Shown: positions 26,057-37,032, counted from the first letter of the stretch. The stretch: 64,000 nucleotides of DNA from Paraburkholderia domus (GCF_905220705.1 NZ_CAJNAT010000008.1:211219-275218), one strand, 5' to 3'. Notes: generated by a model not told the origin, from the letters alone. A program made the numbers and translations.

Positions 26057-26830
26057 TCATCCACCCGACTTCGGTAGCCACGCAAGCGGATCGACCGGCT
26101 GACCGTTCTGGCGCACTTCGAACTGGATCGACGCCACACCCCGGCTATCCACACCGACTTCGCCGATCGTTTGCCCTTGTGCGACAGCGTCGCCTTCCTT
26201 GACCAGCAGGGTGCTGTTTTGCCCGTAGGCGGTAATCAGCGAGTCGTCGTGCTTGATGATGATGAGCGGACCGTACGCCTCGATACCCGTGCCCGCGTAG
26301 ACCACCCGCCCGGTAGCGGCCGCCTTGACCGGATCGCCCGCATGGCCGCCGATCACGATGCCGTTCGACTTGCCAGGCGCAAAGGCTTTCAGCACGGGAC
26401 CACGCAACGGCCATTGCAGCACGCCTTGCTGCGGAACGCCGGCAGCGCCGGACGCGCCAGGCGTCGCGACCGAACCGCTCTGACCGGCAACATTGACCGG
26501 CGGTGTCACCACACTACCCGATGCCATCGGCGGAGCAACCCGCAGCACCTGGCCTGGATTGACCGCCGAGTTCGACGCGAGGCCGTTCCACGCCGCAATC
26601 TCCTGCGGCTTGCGGCCATACGCCGACGCTATGCCCGCCAGCGTGTCACCCGGATTGGCGCGATAGTAACCGGCCGGCACAGGGACCGTGGCAAGCGTAG
26701 TCGGACGGGACGGCGCGCTGCTGTAGAACGGCGTGCTTTCCCACGGCATCGACGTACAGCCGCTGAACATCACGCCGAGCGTGGCTGCAATCAGCAATCG
26801 GGCCGCCGTGAACTGCCATTGTCTTGTCAT
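26057..26830 (-). CDS. NlpD-like lipoprotein: LysM plus degenerate LytM (M23) domain
   Basis: The protein has 257 residues. A signal with lipobox MFSGC is followed by a LysM peptidoglycan-binding domain (RANPGDTLAGIASAYGRK, ~55-100), a linker rich in Ser, Gly and Ala, and a C-terminal M23 domain. Zinc ligands of active M23 endopeptidases are missing: the HxxxD site reads NGIVIGGHAGD and the final HxH reads IQFEVR. Like NlpD and EnvC it probably activates a cell-wall amidase at the septum instead of cutting peptidoglycan. GAGGAAAATCAC before the ATG at 26830 supports this start. Confidence 0.88.
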   Translation of the reverse strand: MTRQWQFTAARLLIAATLGVMFSGCTSMPWESTPFYSSAPSRPTTLATVPVPAGYYRANPGDTLAGIASAYGRKPQEIAAWNGLASNSAVNPGQVLRVAPPMASGSVVTPPVNVAGQSGSVATPGASGAAGVPQQGVLQWPLRGPVLKAFAPGKSNGIVIGGHAGDPVKAAATGRVVYAGTGIEAYGPLIIIKHDDSLITAYGQNSTLLVKEGDAVAQGQTIGEVGVDSRGVASIQFEVRQNGQPVDPLAWLPKSGG

Positions 26831-26974
26831 GTGATTTTCCTCGACACTTTGATTCAATCAGATTCAACCAGCCCGGAGCATTTGTCGTGCCGCACGAAGC
26901 GAGCACCACGGCGCTTGTCCATTATGTTGCCATGCGCACCGGCAACGGCTTCGCCACAGCATCGGCCTGGAACG

Positions 26975-27286
26975 TCAAACACTACCCTCGGCCTCGACCA
27001 CCAGAATGCGCGCCACGCCGATCGGGTGCGCGACATGTTCGGTGCCCACGGACGCGTAGAACACATCGCCCGTTTCCAGAATGGCCGACTGCTCGACGCC
27101 GCCTTCGCGGTATCGCATCTCCACGCGGCCGTCGAGCACGGCGAACACTTCCTCACCGTCATTGACATGCCACTTGTATGGCTGATCGGTCCAATGCAGG
27201 CGCGTCGTGATGCCGCCCATGTTGGCGATATCTAGCGCGCCCCACGGACGCGTCGCGGTGAAGCTCTTGCTGCGAATGATCTTCAT
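26975..27286 (-). CDS. Small cupin-fold protein
   Basis: This is a 103-residue single-domain cupin. Motif 1 is WHVNDGEEVFAVLDGRVEMRY and motif 2 is LETGDVFYASVGTEHVAHPI. Potential metal ligands are H-x5-E in motif 1 and a His in motif 2. The ATG at 27286 (MKIIRSKSF) is preferred to 27349. Small cupins of this type have diverse or unknown roles. It is transcribed alone, divergent from the gene at 27535. Confidence 0.8.
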   Translation of the reverse strand: MKIIRSKSFTATRPWGALDIANMGGITTRLHWTDQPYKWHVNDGEEVFAVLDGRVEMRYREGGVEQSAILETGDVFYASVGTEHVAHPIGVARILVVEAEGSV

Positions 27287-27534
27287 GGTGAATAGCAGGT
27301 TGAGAAGCAGACGCTGTCGACGCGTTATCCGTGCCGCATACCCAACCACTCAGTCTGGCTGGATCATGCGTTTCGGCCGGCCCCATTATAGGTGTTGCGG
27401 CAGGCACGACCGTGGTCACGAGGCCGCACGACCGTATTCGTGTGACTATTGAATCCTTTCAACCCTCGCCTATACTCAGTCATGCTGCCGCAACGCACCG
27501 TAAGCAAAACGCCTGGATCTACGAGGAGTTGGGG

Positions 27535-27855
27535 ATGAACAAAGCCACCTTTCTGGCCGTGCAACTCAACGTGGACGATATTGCGGCGTCGCCCGGTCTG
27601 GTCGAGTTGTTGAACACACATCTTGTTTTCGCGGCAGACGTTGCCGAAGCAGCCGACGCGCTGGTCCAGCTGGCCAGCATCGCGGGATTGTCGAGCGGCG
27701 TCGAAGCCAGCGTCGAAATTCCCGCCGTCGCGATCGAACGGCTGCGCGAGGCGCTCGACAATCTCAGCGGTTACGACGAATCCTGGTTGCTTGCCCTGGA
27801 ACCAAGCCGCGCGCTATTCGATGAAATAGGCCGCCGGCATCGCTCCCTGCATTAA
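27535..27855 (+). CDS. Hypothetical protein, 106 residues
   Basis: The ATG at 27535 follows GAGGAG at suitable distance, which selects this start over longer frames. The acidic protein begins MNKATFLAVQLNVDDIAAS and is rich in Ala, Leu, Glu and Asp, predicted mostly helical. No signal peptide, membrane segment or known family was seen. It is a single gene ending before a bidirectional terminator at 28065. Confidence 0.7.
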   Translation: MNKATFLAVQLNVDDIAASPGLVELLNTHLVFAADVAEAADALVQLASIAGLSSGVEASVEIPAVAIERLREALDNLSGYDESWLLALEPSRALFDEIGRRHRSLH

Positions 27856-28064
27856 AACGGCGTTCGCGGAAAACGCATCCGCACTGCCGCGCACCCCGGC
27901 ACTTACAGCCAAGCGCCGCAGGTCAGCGCGCGCGGTGTGCAGATGGCTGACTCATCAGCTCAATCTAACCAGCAACGAAGGGATTCCGCATCTGCCGAAT
28001 CGTTGAATCGTTGAATCGCGCTTTGGACCCAGTGGACTAGCGGCTGGGCAGAGCCGTAAACGAC

Positions 28065-28096
28065 AAAACGCCGCCCGGTAATCCGGTCGGCGTTTT
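28065..28096. terminator. Bidirectional terminator between the hypothetical gene and the DUF4148 gene
   Basis: AAAACGCCG (28065-28073) pairs with CGGCGTTTT (28088-28096), with an inner CCGG-TAAT-CCGG hairpin and a T-run after it. The reverse strand has the same form, so it serves both convergent genes. Confidence 0.85.
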
Positions 28097-28147
28097 TTAT
28101 TGCCCGCTGCCTGTTAATCAGACAGCGCTTGCATCAGCTTCGACAAA

Positions 28148-28465
28148 TTAGTTGCCGAAGTAGACCGAGTTACGGTCGTTGCCGCTCACCGGACGGCCGG
28201 CTTGCGAGCTGCCTGCGATCGGTGCGCCGTAGCCGCTGTTCACAGCTTGAGTGGTGCCGTTCTGTGCATCGACGCGAGCTTGTGCAGCTTGAAGGTTGGC
28301 CGGGTAGTCGACATGATCGCCGATCGGGTTGTAGCCGGCCTTTTCGAGTTGCACCAGTTGGGCGCGCACTTCAGCGCGGGTAACCGGCTGGTTCGATTGG
28401 GCAAACGAAGCAACAGGAGCGACCAGAGCGGCGGCGACGACAACTGCAGAGATAAGAGTCTTCAT
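28148..28465 (-). CDS. Small periplasmic DUF4148 protein
   Basis: This is a 105-residue exported protein with signal peptide MKTLISAVVVAAALVAPVASFA. Its mature sequence has the DUF4148 motif TRAEVRAQLVQLEKAGYNP, which occurs in many small Burkholderiales proteins. A strong GGAGGT site lies seven bases before the ATG. Function is unknown; several family members are induced by stress or envelope changes. The 276-bp stretch upstream (28466-28741) holds its promoter and no other gene. Confidence 0.92.
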   Translation of the reverse strand: MKTLISAVVVAAALVAPVASFAQSNQPVTRAEVRAQLVQLEKAGYNPIGDHVDYPANLQAAQARVDAQNGTTQAVNSGYGAPIAGSSQAGRPVSGNDRNSVYFGN

Positions 28466-28741
28466 GATGTAAACCTCCAGAACTTGTATTTAATGCGCTT
28501 TGGACCTGTTGTCCGTAACGCTTAAGTAGGAGTTTAGGAGTGTCGACATCTAGGGGAAACCCCTTAATCGATGAAACTCTATTTCGAATTTCGCAACAGT
28601 AGGCGGAGTACTACGCCGCCACGCTATCTGTCTAATAGCTTTCAGCAATAATTGCCCGTCTCGATTTGCATTGCGATTTCAATCGTTCACGCAGCCCGGC
28701 GCGCCTTACGGCAAGCGCGCACCGGGCCACGATTCAAATGC

Positions 28742-30151
<1,410 letters not shown>

Positions 30152-30402
30152 GTGAATTCTCCAGAGTCCAAATAATGTCGAGACGCCGCGCCGGAAGGAA
30201 CGTCGGCGGGACGTCGAGGGTGAAAGGATAAAAGAAATGCCGGCTTGCCGCTCGCTGGCGCTCATTTGCACTTATGGGCACTCAACGAACGGGGCTTTCC
30301 ACTGCGTACGGGCCTCACGAGACACTTTATGCAGCACTTGCCGAAGCGCTTTATGACGCACCGCACGACGCCACACAGGCACCGCAGGCAACCGAACGTC
30401 TG

Positions 30403-31050
30403 TCAGACCTGCGCCGCGTCCGGGCGTTTCCTGAAAACGAGACTGAAATTGTTGGCCGGCATCGCGATAGGCTCGTCGCACACGAGTCCGACCGATGCGC
30501 CCAACGCTACCACGGCTTCCATATCGCGCACGCCCCACGCGAGGTCGCGGCTGCGCAATTGTTGATCGAAGGCATCGTTGCTCGGCGAGGTTTGCGCGCC
30601 GCCGCGTTTGTATGGACCGTACAGATACAGTACACCGCCAACGGCCAAGTGGCGGCTCGCGCCGGCGAACAGTGCCTGCGTCGCGCTCCACGGCGAGATG
30701 TGAATCATGTTGATACAGACCACGGCGTCGAGCTTATCGAGTGGATTCACACCCCAATCCGGCTGATGCACATCCAGGGCGAGCGGTGCGCGCACGTTCG
30801 TCAGCCCCTTATGCGCGATCCATGCGGCAATCGACGCACGCGCATCCGCATCGAGATCGCTCGTTTGCCAGTCGAGCCCAGGCAACGCGCCGGCGAAGCA
30901 GATAGCGTGCTGACCCGTGCCGCTCGCGATTTCCAGCACGCGGCCGGCGGCCGGCAGCACTTCACGCAATACAGCGAGGATCGGTTCGCGATTGCGTTCG
31001 GCAGACGGCGAGTGTTGCCGCAGCGCCGGATGGGAATCAGTCATGTTCAC
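30403..31050 (-). CDS. SAM-dependent methyltransferase-like protein, DUF938 family
   Basis: This is a 215-residue protein with a class I methyltransferase fold: motif I is VLEIASGTGQHAICFA, motif II is SDLDAD and motif IV region DAVVCINMIHISPW. The N-terminal SPSAERNREPILAVL and NMIHISPW are typical of DUF938 proteins. Their substrate is unknown. The start may be the second ATG (31044). It follows the PPOX-type gene by 6 bp and shares its operon. The 251 bp between it and gnd hold no gene. Confidence 0.85.
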   Translation of the reverse strand: MNMTDSHPALRQHSPSAERNREPILAVLREVLPAAGRVLEIASGTGQHAICFAGALPGLDWQTSDLDADARASIAAWIAHKGLTNVRAPLALDVHQPDWGVNPLDKLDAVVCINMIHISPWSATQALFAGASRHLAVGGVLYLYGPYKRGGAQTSPSNDAFDQQLRSRDLAWGVRDMEAVVALGASVGLVCDEPIAMPANNFSLVFRKRPDAAQV

Positions 31051-31056
31051 CTTGGT

Positions 31057-31662
31057 TCAATACAGGGTAGTGCGCACGCGTTCGGCGAGTTCACGGTCAT
31101 AGGTCACGGCATCGAAACTCGCGCCGTTGATGCGCCGATGGATCTCGCCCGCACTCGGCAGACGCGAACGTTCGACATGATGCGCCGGGTCCCACAGTTT
31201 CGAGCGAGCCAGCGCCTTCGAGCAATGAAAGTACACCGTGTCGACGTCGATCAAAAGCACGGTGCGCGGCAGTTTACCTTCGACGGCGAAACTGTCCAGC
31301 CATTCCGGATCGTTGGAAATGCGCCCGCGGCCGTTCACGCGTAAACTTTCGCCGACACCCGGAATGATGAACAGTAGCGCCAGATGCGGCTCGGCGATGA
31401 TATTGCGCAGACTGTCGATGCGATTGTTGCCGATGCGGTCCGGCAGCGCGAGCGTGCGCTCGTCGATCACGCGCACGAAACCCGGCGCGTCGCCGCGCGG
31501 CGAACAGTCGAGGCCTTCGGGACCGGCGGTGGCGAGTACGACGAAGGGCGCGACTTCGATGAATGCGCGATAGTCTTCGTTGACGTAGGGAATCTCTTTG
31601 CGCACTGCGCGTTCGTGGGGCTGACCGTAGATTGCTTCGAGCTGTTCGATCGTCGTCAACAT
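31057..31662 (-). CDS. FMN-binding split-barrel protein (PPOX class, MSMEG_1061-like)
   Basis: This is a 201-residue flavoprotein of the pyridoxamine-phosphate-oxidase-like family. Blocks AFIEVAPFVVLATAGPEGLDCSP and IGNNRIDSLRNIIAEPHLALLF are typical. It probably binds FMN and may reduce small organic substrates. GGAAC precedes the ATG. It is the first gene of a two-gene unit with the DUF938 methyltransferase. The exact reaction is not predictable. Confidence 0.83.
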   Translation of the reverse strand: MLTTIEQLEAIYGQPHERAVRKEIPYVNEDYRAFIEVAPFVVLATAGPEGLDCSPRGDAPGFVRVIDERTLALPDRIGNNRIDSLRNIIAEPHLALLFIIPGVGESLRVNGRGRISNDPEWLDSFAVEGKLPRTVLLIDVDTVYFHCSKALARSKLWDPAHHVERSRLPSAGEIHRRINGASFDAVTYDRELAERVRTTLY

Positions 31663-31765
31663 CGGCGTTCCTTTGGCGGGACGGTTGCTTTTCGTGAGAG
31701 CTGTGCTGCGTGGGAATGAGATTATCGGCGATTTACGCGAGCCGCGCGCGACCCTGGCGGCCCGC

Positions 31766-32635
31766 TCAGTCGAGCGCCAGACGACCTGCCAGCGCGGTCA
31801 GCGCGTCAGCACAGGGCGCGGCGATTTTCAGCGACAGCAGCGCATCGGCGCGCGTGCGCCCCAGATTGATCGCGACAATCGGCTTACCCTGCTTCTGCGC
31901 CCACACGCAGAAGCGGTAGCCCGAATAGACCATCAGCGACGAGCCGACCACCAGCACCGCGTCGGCCGCGTCCAGCGCATGCGAAGCCGCTTCGACACGC
32001 TCGCGCGGCACGCTTTCGCCGAAGAACACCACCGAGGGCTTTAACAAACCACCGCAGTTCGTGCACGCCGGAATGCGGAAAGCTTCGAGATCGTGCCACT
32101 CCAGATGTGCGTCGCCGTCGGCGGCGGTTTCGGCGGTGACGTTCAGCAACGCGGGATTGTCGGCTTCGAGCGTCCGCTGGATCGACGCGCGCGAATGCTG
32201 CATCCCGCAGTCCAGACACGTCACACCGTCGATGCCGCCATGCAGTTCGATCACTTCGCGGCTGCCCGCCCGTTGGTGCAAACCGTCCACGTTCTGCGTG
32301 ACGAGCGTCGGCACATGACCTGCGGTCTCGAGGCGGGCCAATGCGGTATGCGCGGCATTCGGCTGCGCGTCGGCCACCACCGGCCAGCCGACCATGCTGC
32401 GTGCCCAATAACGCTGGCGCATCGCGGTCGTGCCGAGAAATTCCTGCAGCGTGATCGGCGGCGAACGCTTCCATTCGCCGTTGTCGTCGCGATAGCCAGG
32501 AATGCCGGAGTCGGTGCTGATCCCCGCGCCGGTCAGCACGAACAAACGCGGATAGCGCTGCACGAAGGTATGCAGGTCGTCCAGCGTGTGCGATTCGTTG
32601 AAGGGTTCGATGTGCGCAGGCTGAAGGTCGGTCAT
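31766..32635 (-). CDS. NAD-dependent protein deacylase, Sir2 family (class II)
   Basis: The 289-residue sirtuin carries GAGISTDSGIPGYR (NAD binding), TQNVDGLHQRAG, catalytic His in IELHGG and a complete four-Cys zinc site (CLDC and CTNC). VVFFGESVPRER and GSSLMVYSG are also family motifs. Sequence features place it with SIRT4-type class II sirtuins rather than CobB. It should deacylate lysine side chains at the expense of NAD+. The downstream 97-residue gene on the same strand is separate. Confidence 0.93.
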   Translation of the reverse strand: MTDLQPAHIEPFNESHTLDDLHTFVQRYPRLFVLTGAGISTDSGIPGYRDDNGEWKRSPPITLQEFLGTTAMRQRYWARSMVGWPVVADAQPNAAHTALARLETAGHVPTLVTQNVDGLHQRAGSREVIELHGGIDGVTCLDCGMQHSRASIQRTLEADNPALLNVTAETAADGDAHLEWHDLEAFRIPACTNCGGLLKPSVVFFGESVPRERVEAASHALDAADAVLVVGSSLMVYSGYRFCVWAQKQGKPIVAINLGRTRADALLSLKIAAPCADALTALAGRLALD

Positions 32636-32684
32636 GGCGGGGACAGGGTATGGCTGCGGCCTTGGCGTGAAACCTGAACGCCGC

Positions 32685-32978
32685 TCAGCGGCGCGTGCGT
32701 GGTTTGCTCGGTCGCACGTGCGCCTTCTGCGCCGTCTGCCGCGCTTGCCACTCGGCGAGCGCTAACTGATAGCGTTCGAGCGCTTCATCGTAGAGATCGA
32801 AGACACACGGATTGCAGCCGCTATGACAACAATCGTCGAGATCGGGCTGCACGGGCGGCACCGGCTGCGGGTCGTCCTTGGGTGTGGCTCGGGGCACGGC
32901 GAATCGATTTCCGGAAGGCGGGAAGCGCTCAGTATAAGTTGATCTTCCGCGATGCGTGCGGCGGCGGGTCGACATCAA
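32685..32978 (-). CDS. Small oxidoreductase-like Cys protein (PF09791-type)
   Basis: This is a 97-residue protein with the motif DDCCHSGCNPCVFDLYDEAL, characteristic of the 'oxidoreductase-like, N-terminal' domain found in bacteria and mitochondria. The four Cys residues could bind a metal or Fe-S cluster. The basic N-terminus and C-terminal tail (KPRTRR) are low complexity. It lies upstream of the sirtuin gene on the same strand, 49 bp away. The start could also be the second Met. Confidence 0.8.
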   Translation of the reverse strand: MMSTRRRTHRGRSTYTERFPPSGNRFAVPRATPKDDPQPVPPVQPDLDDCCHSGCNPCVFDLYDEALERYQLALAEWQARQTAQKAHVRPSKPRTRR

Positions 32979-33049
32979 CCCGCGACATCAACTGTCGCCT
33001 CTGGCCCGTCCCTTCAACCCGCTCACGGCACGAACGGCCAGCGCCGCGC

Positions 33050-33232
33050 TCAGCCCCTGCCGACGAACGGCATCTTGCTCGCCATGATGGTCATGAGCTG
33101 CACATTCGCCGACAGCGGCAACTCCGCCATCTGCAGCACGGCGTCGGCAACGTGCTGCACATCCATCAACTCGTCTTTCAGCGTGCTTTCATTACTTCTG
33201 GTTACCGTCCGCAACAGCGTCGAACTGCGCAT
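33050..33232 (-). pseudogene. 3' remnant of a short-chain dehydrogenase/reductase gene
   Basis: The last ~45 codons (DVQHVADAVLQMAELPL, then SANVQLMTIMASKMPFVGRG and stop) match the conserved C-terminus of short-chain dehydrogenases, which ends in FVGRG. Upstream in this frame, no catalytic YxxxK or Rossmann segment remains and the homology fades near residue 20 of the fragment. It is the residue of a deleted gene, now adjacent to the polysaccharide deacetylase. Confidence 0.75.
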
Positions 33233-33316
33233 CAATGGTATCGTTTGCCGTTGCGCGCCACGCGCGCGATTCAAGGCCTTCCCAGGACGGAGGAAGGGAG
33301 ACAGGAAGCACGCTTT

Positions 33317-34174
33317 ATGAACGAACTCTTCACGCCGCCGCAAGGCGGTGAGATCTCGCCGCAGCGCCGCTGGCCGCGCACCGGCTATCCCGCGATGCTC
33401 ACCGCCACCGCCGCATGGCACGTTTTCGTGCTGGGCGGATGGCTGCTGGCGCCCGCCGCGTGGCCGTGGTGGCTGGCCGCGATCTTCGTGAATCACGCTA
33501 TTTTCACCGTGGCCGGCCTGCTGCCGCGCACCTCGCTGCTGGGCCCGAACTGGACGCGGCTGCCCGCTGACGGGCGCAACGCAGACGCGATCGCGCTGAC
33601 CATCGACGACGGTCCCGACCCGGTCGTCACACCGCAAGTGCTCGATCTGCTCGACGCCTTCGATGTGCGCGCGACCTTCTTTTGCATCGGTGCGAACGCA
33701 CAACGCTACCCCGAGCTCACACGCGAAATCGTCGCGCGCGGCCATGCGCTGGAAAACCATTCGCAGATTCACGTGCACACGTTTTCAGTCACGTTTCCGG
33801 GCGCACTCACGCGCGAAATCGAGGCTGCGCAACGGACCTTCGAGACCTTGAGCGGCGAACGACCAATGTTCTTCCGCGCCCCGGCGGGCTTGCGCAACCT
33901 TTTTCTCGAGCCCGTGCTGCGCAAACTCGATTTGCGGCTCGCGGCGTGGACACGGCGCGGCTACGACACGCGCGAGCGCGATCCGCTAGTCGTCGCGCAT
34001 CGGCTGCTCAACGGCCTTGCCCCACGCGACATTCTGCTGCTGCACGACGGCAATGCCGCGCTCACAATAGAGGGCAAACCGCTGATACTCACGGTCCTGC
34101 CGCGCGTGATCGACGCGGCTCGCCGCCAGCACTTGCGCTTCGTTACGCTGCGCGAAGCGCGTGTCGACGACTGA
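33317..34174 (+). CDS. Polysaccharide deacetylase (NodB-type CE4)
   Basis: This is a 285-residue protein with two N-terminal hydrophobic helices (~27-65) that anchor it in the membrane, then a NodB homology domain. The CE4 motifs are TIDDGPDP (catalytic base and metal Asp) and HSQIH (HxxxH metal ligands), followed by FFRAPAGLRN (motif 3) and a LLHDG motif. It should deacetylate N-acetylated sugars in cell-surface polysaccharide or glycolipid. The ATG at 33317 was chosen because the longer frame runs through unrelated sequence. Confidence 0.88.
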   Translation: MNELFTPPQGGEISPQRRWPRTGYPAMLTATAAWHVFVLGGWLLAPAAWPWWLAAIFVNHAIFTVAGLLPRTSLLGPNWTRLPADGRNADAIALTIDDGPDPVVTPQVLDLLDAFDVRATFFCIGANAQRYPELTREIVARGHALENHSQIHVHTFSVTFPGALTREIEAAQRTFETLSGERPMFFRAPAGLRNLFLEPVLRKLDLRLAAWTRRGYDTRERDPLVVAHRLLNGLAPRDILLLHDGNAALTIEGKPLILTVLPRVIDAARRQHLRFVTLREARVDD

Positions 34175-34258
34175 AACGAGCGCTGTTTCCGCGCGGCTCG
34201 GCCGCCGACACCCAGCGAGCCACGCAGGCGCCGTACAAGCACCACGCAAACACCACGG

Positions 34259-35671
34259 CTACACGCGGAAATCCGCCGCCATGTCCTCGTCCGTGCGTGC
34301 CTCGAGCTCGCCGCTGCGGCAAGCCTTCAGGAACACGTCGTAGTCACGTTCCACCTGGTCCGCGTAGCTGGTGGCATAACCGGTGAGTGCTTCCGCGAAC
34401 TGATCGCTACGGCCGATATACGCGCTGACTTCGATCGCCTGGCCACTCGCCTTGGCATGCGCCCGCGCCATGATCCAGCCGCAGAGCTTCGCATAACCTT
34501 CCAGCAGGTCCGTGTCGAACAACTCGATGTTCGCCGACAGTTTCATGTCACGCAGTTGCCGAAAGTAGAAATGGCGCCCTAGTGGTCCGCTCGCCCAACC
34601 GAGAAAGATATCGCTTGTGGCTTGCAACATACGCTGCCCTTGCACGACGCGTTCGCCCTCGTGCTTGACATGCGGCGACTTGTAGTACTGGGCGATCACG
34701 GACGGCCGCGCTTCCTTGATCTGGATGAACAGCGGCTTGCCCATATGATCGACGTTCAACATCACGAGGCAACGTGTCCCCACGCTGCCGACGCCCACCA
34801 CCTTGAACACCAGGTCCTGTGCCGTGAAATGACTGAGCAGGTCACGCCGGTCGTGCGACATCGTCTTCAGGTACTCGCCCCACATGCGTTCGAGCATCTT
34901 GCGCCAATTGGCGCCTCTGAATGCTTCGGCTTCTTCCGGCGTGAACAGCGTGTTCGCGCCTAGCACGTGGAACAGCGCCGGCGGCGCGTCGCGGATCGTC
35001 CAATGGTCGCCGTCGCGTTCGGCCATTTTTTCCATCAGGCTTTCGTGGGTACGATTCGCCGCCTTCTCCATGCCGCGGCGCACGATGCGGCGGCGCTCCG
35101 GTGTCAACGCCGTTTCGGCCATCAGGTCGAAGGTGATGCGGTCGTACCAGAGTTCGAGCGCGCCACACTGCGCGTATTGCGCCATGCGGTCGCGGTATTC
35201 GGTGGCGGCTGTCATCACCAGATGCTCGGCCGTGCCGCGGCTCAGGCGCATGTGACGCGCGGCGACCACGAGGCTCGCGGTCAGGCGTTTCAGGTCCCAT
35301 TCGAAAGGACCCGTCGCGACTTCGTCGAAGTCGTTCAGATCGAATACGAGCTGACGCTCAGGCGTCGCGAACCCGCCGAAATTCATCAGATGGCCGTCGC
35401 CGCAAATCGGCATGGAGAGGCCGGTGTCGGCGACCTGACTCAGGTCGTGCGCCTGAATGATGGCGGTACCGCGAAAGAAGGTGAACGGCGACACAGACAT
35501 GCGCCCGTAGCGCAGCGGCACGAGCTTCTCGACTCGCCCCTCGCTGCTTTGCTTAAGCAACTCGATCGGGTTGCGATGCAATTCGCCTACCGTACGATGG
35601 CTCGAACGTTTCGAGTGCTCACGGGCGGCACGGCCACGGGCCTCCCGCTCGGCGATGGTGCTGGCTTTCAT
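34259..35671 (-). CDS. DUF2252 protein (kinase-like fold)
   Basis: The 470-residue protein belongs to DUF2252. PFTFFRGTA, CGDGHLMNFGGF and FDLNDFDEVATGPFEWDLKRL are the signatures. The last two look like the catalytic loop (GDxHxxN) and metal-binding Asp of aminoglycoside-phosphotransferase-type kinases. Biochemical function is unknown. It is transcribed alone and is not related to the neighbouring deacetylase. Confidence 0.88.
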   Translation of the reverse strand: MKASTIAEREARGRAAREHSKRSSHRTVGELHRNPIELLKQSSEGRVEKLVPLRYGRMSVSPFTFFRGTAIIQAHDLSQVADTGLSMPICGDGHLMNFGGFATPERQLVFDLNDFDEVATGPFEWDLKRLTASLVVAARHMRLSRGTAEHLVMTAATEYRDRMAQYAQCGALELWYDRITFDLMAETALTPERRRIVRRGMEKAANRTHESLMEKMAERDGDHWTIRDAPPALFHVLGANTLFTPEEAEAFRGANWRKMLERMWGEYLKTMSHDRRDLLSHFTAQDLVFKVVGVGSVGTRCLVMLNVDHMGKPLFIQIKEARPSVIAQYYKSPHVKHEGERVVQGQRMLQATSDIFLGWASGPLGRHFYFRQLRDMKLSANIELFDTDLLEGYAKLCGWIMARAHAKASGQAIEVSAYIGRSDQFAEALTGYATSYADQVERDYDVFLKACRSGELEARTDEDMAADFRV

Positions 35672-35743
35672 GCGCCTCTCCGGTTTTTGTATGATTGTTG
35701 ACTATCGGTTATAGAAGACTGCTTCTGCTGGCACAGTGAGCCA

Positions 35744-36793
35744 TCACCAACGGTAGCCCACACCGCCGAAAATCACATCTGAATCGCGATCATAGCGTGT
35801 CACGACGCGGTTCCATTCGATCCGCGTATCCCAGTGATCGGTCAATCGATACGAGCTGGCGATCGTGACAAGGCCGGAAAACTTCCCGGCGCCCGGCCCC
35901 GGCGTCAGGCTGTTCTCGTTTTCGTTGATCGCGTAGTAGGCGCCGACGCCGAGCCCCAGCGAGACCTTATCATTGAAGAACGCACGGGTCGCCCACAATT
36001 GGCTCGTGAAACCGTCGCGGCGCGCCGCCTTGCTGCTGCCTTCGTGAAGATAGCCGACCGTCACGTCGAGATATTTCGCCAGACCGCGCCGGTACTCAAT
36101 CGCGCCGCCTAGCGCAGTCGGCGAACTGGTCGAATTGATGATGGTTTCGCCGAGGTACACCGCGACCTCGTTGTTGGTGACGTTGTGCGTACTGCCGCTC
36201 GCCCAGTCGCGCGGACCGGGGGTGCCCGGGGCATCGAGCTGATAGCCAATACCGAACATCACGCTTGTCGCATCCGGCCCGCGTTGCACATGCACGCGAT
36301 TCAACTGCAGTTGCGTGATCCAGCGGCTCGACGCGTAGTACGCCGCGCGCACGCTATACACGACACCCCAGCCGTGGGTGTCCGAATAGCTTCCGCCTTG
36401 CACGGCCGTGGTGGTGTCGAAGTAACGGTACGGGCCGACGCCCGCCTGCAAGACGAACTGCGGGTTCCCCACGGGAATACGGCCCCATAGCTGAATCATC
36501 TGGCCGTCGCGATGATGATCAGGAATGTGCCCTTCATTGAGCCACGTGAAGCTCGTGGCAAAGTATTGCCCGAGTCCTTCCTGATAATTGAATGCCCACG
36601 TGTAGGTGTTCGTGTTGCCCGCGCGCGAGCCACCGCCGAAAAGAGAAAACTCCTGAGCATGGGCCGCGTTGGACGCGAACATGAGTCCGAGACCGGCAAC
36701 GCAGGAAGCCGCTTTGATTGCCAGCTTAAGGTTCGCGGCAGAATTCAGATTCCGCATGCTTTTTTGCATCTCCGGATGGGTCACTGCCGGCAT
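35744..36793 (-). CDS. Outer-membrane beta-barrel protein of unknown function
   Basis: This is a 349-residue exported protein (start may be 36793, 36769 or 36757). A signal peptide ends AAHA-QEF. The rest shows alternating strands and ends in a terminal Trp after GGVGYRW, the C-terminal aromatic signal for barrel insertion. The length suggests 12-14 strands. It has similarity in pattern, not in a named motif, to lipid-A-modifying or porin-like barrels. It is a single gene. Confidence 0.7.
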   Translation of the reverse strand: MPAVTHPEMQKSMRNLNSAANLKLAIKAASCVAGLGLMFASNAAHAQEFSLFGGGSRAGNTNTYTWAFNYQEGLGQYFATSFTWLNEGHIPDHHRDGQMIQLWGRIPVGNPQFVLQAGVGPYRYFDTTTAVQGGSYSDTHGWGVVYSVRAAYYASSRWITQLQLNRVHVQRGPDATSVMFGIGYQLDAPGTPGPRDWASGSTHNVTNNEVAVYLGETIINSTSSPTALGGAIEYRRGLAKYLDVTVGYLHEGSSKAARRDGFTSQLWATRAFFNDKVSLGLGVGAYYAINENENSLTPGPGAGKFSGLVTIASSYRLTDHWDTRIEWNRVVTRYDRDSDVIFGGVGYRW

Positions 36794-37032
36794 TCGTGAT
36801 CCGACGAGAAGCCGCGTGGCGGCTTTGAGCGCCGGGACCGGCTTCGTTACAAATTGTTTGCAATGCTAGCAGACCGCCCGGTAAAAATGCTACGCCATGC
36901 ATTTTGGATAAACCGTCCGCGCCGCGCCGTCCTCAATCATCTTGTCCGCGAATATCCGCGTTTGGTTGCAGGCGCAACGATTGGCCACTATGAGGACAAA
37001 ATTACCGGAATTCGATTTGATGGACTAACCAG

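Noticed and set aside
30274..31344. 356-codon plus-strand frame over the DUF938 and PPOX genes
   Set aside because: Antisense to two genes with clear family motifs.
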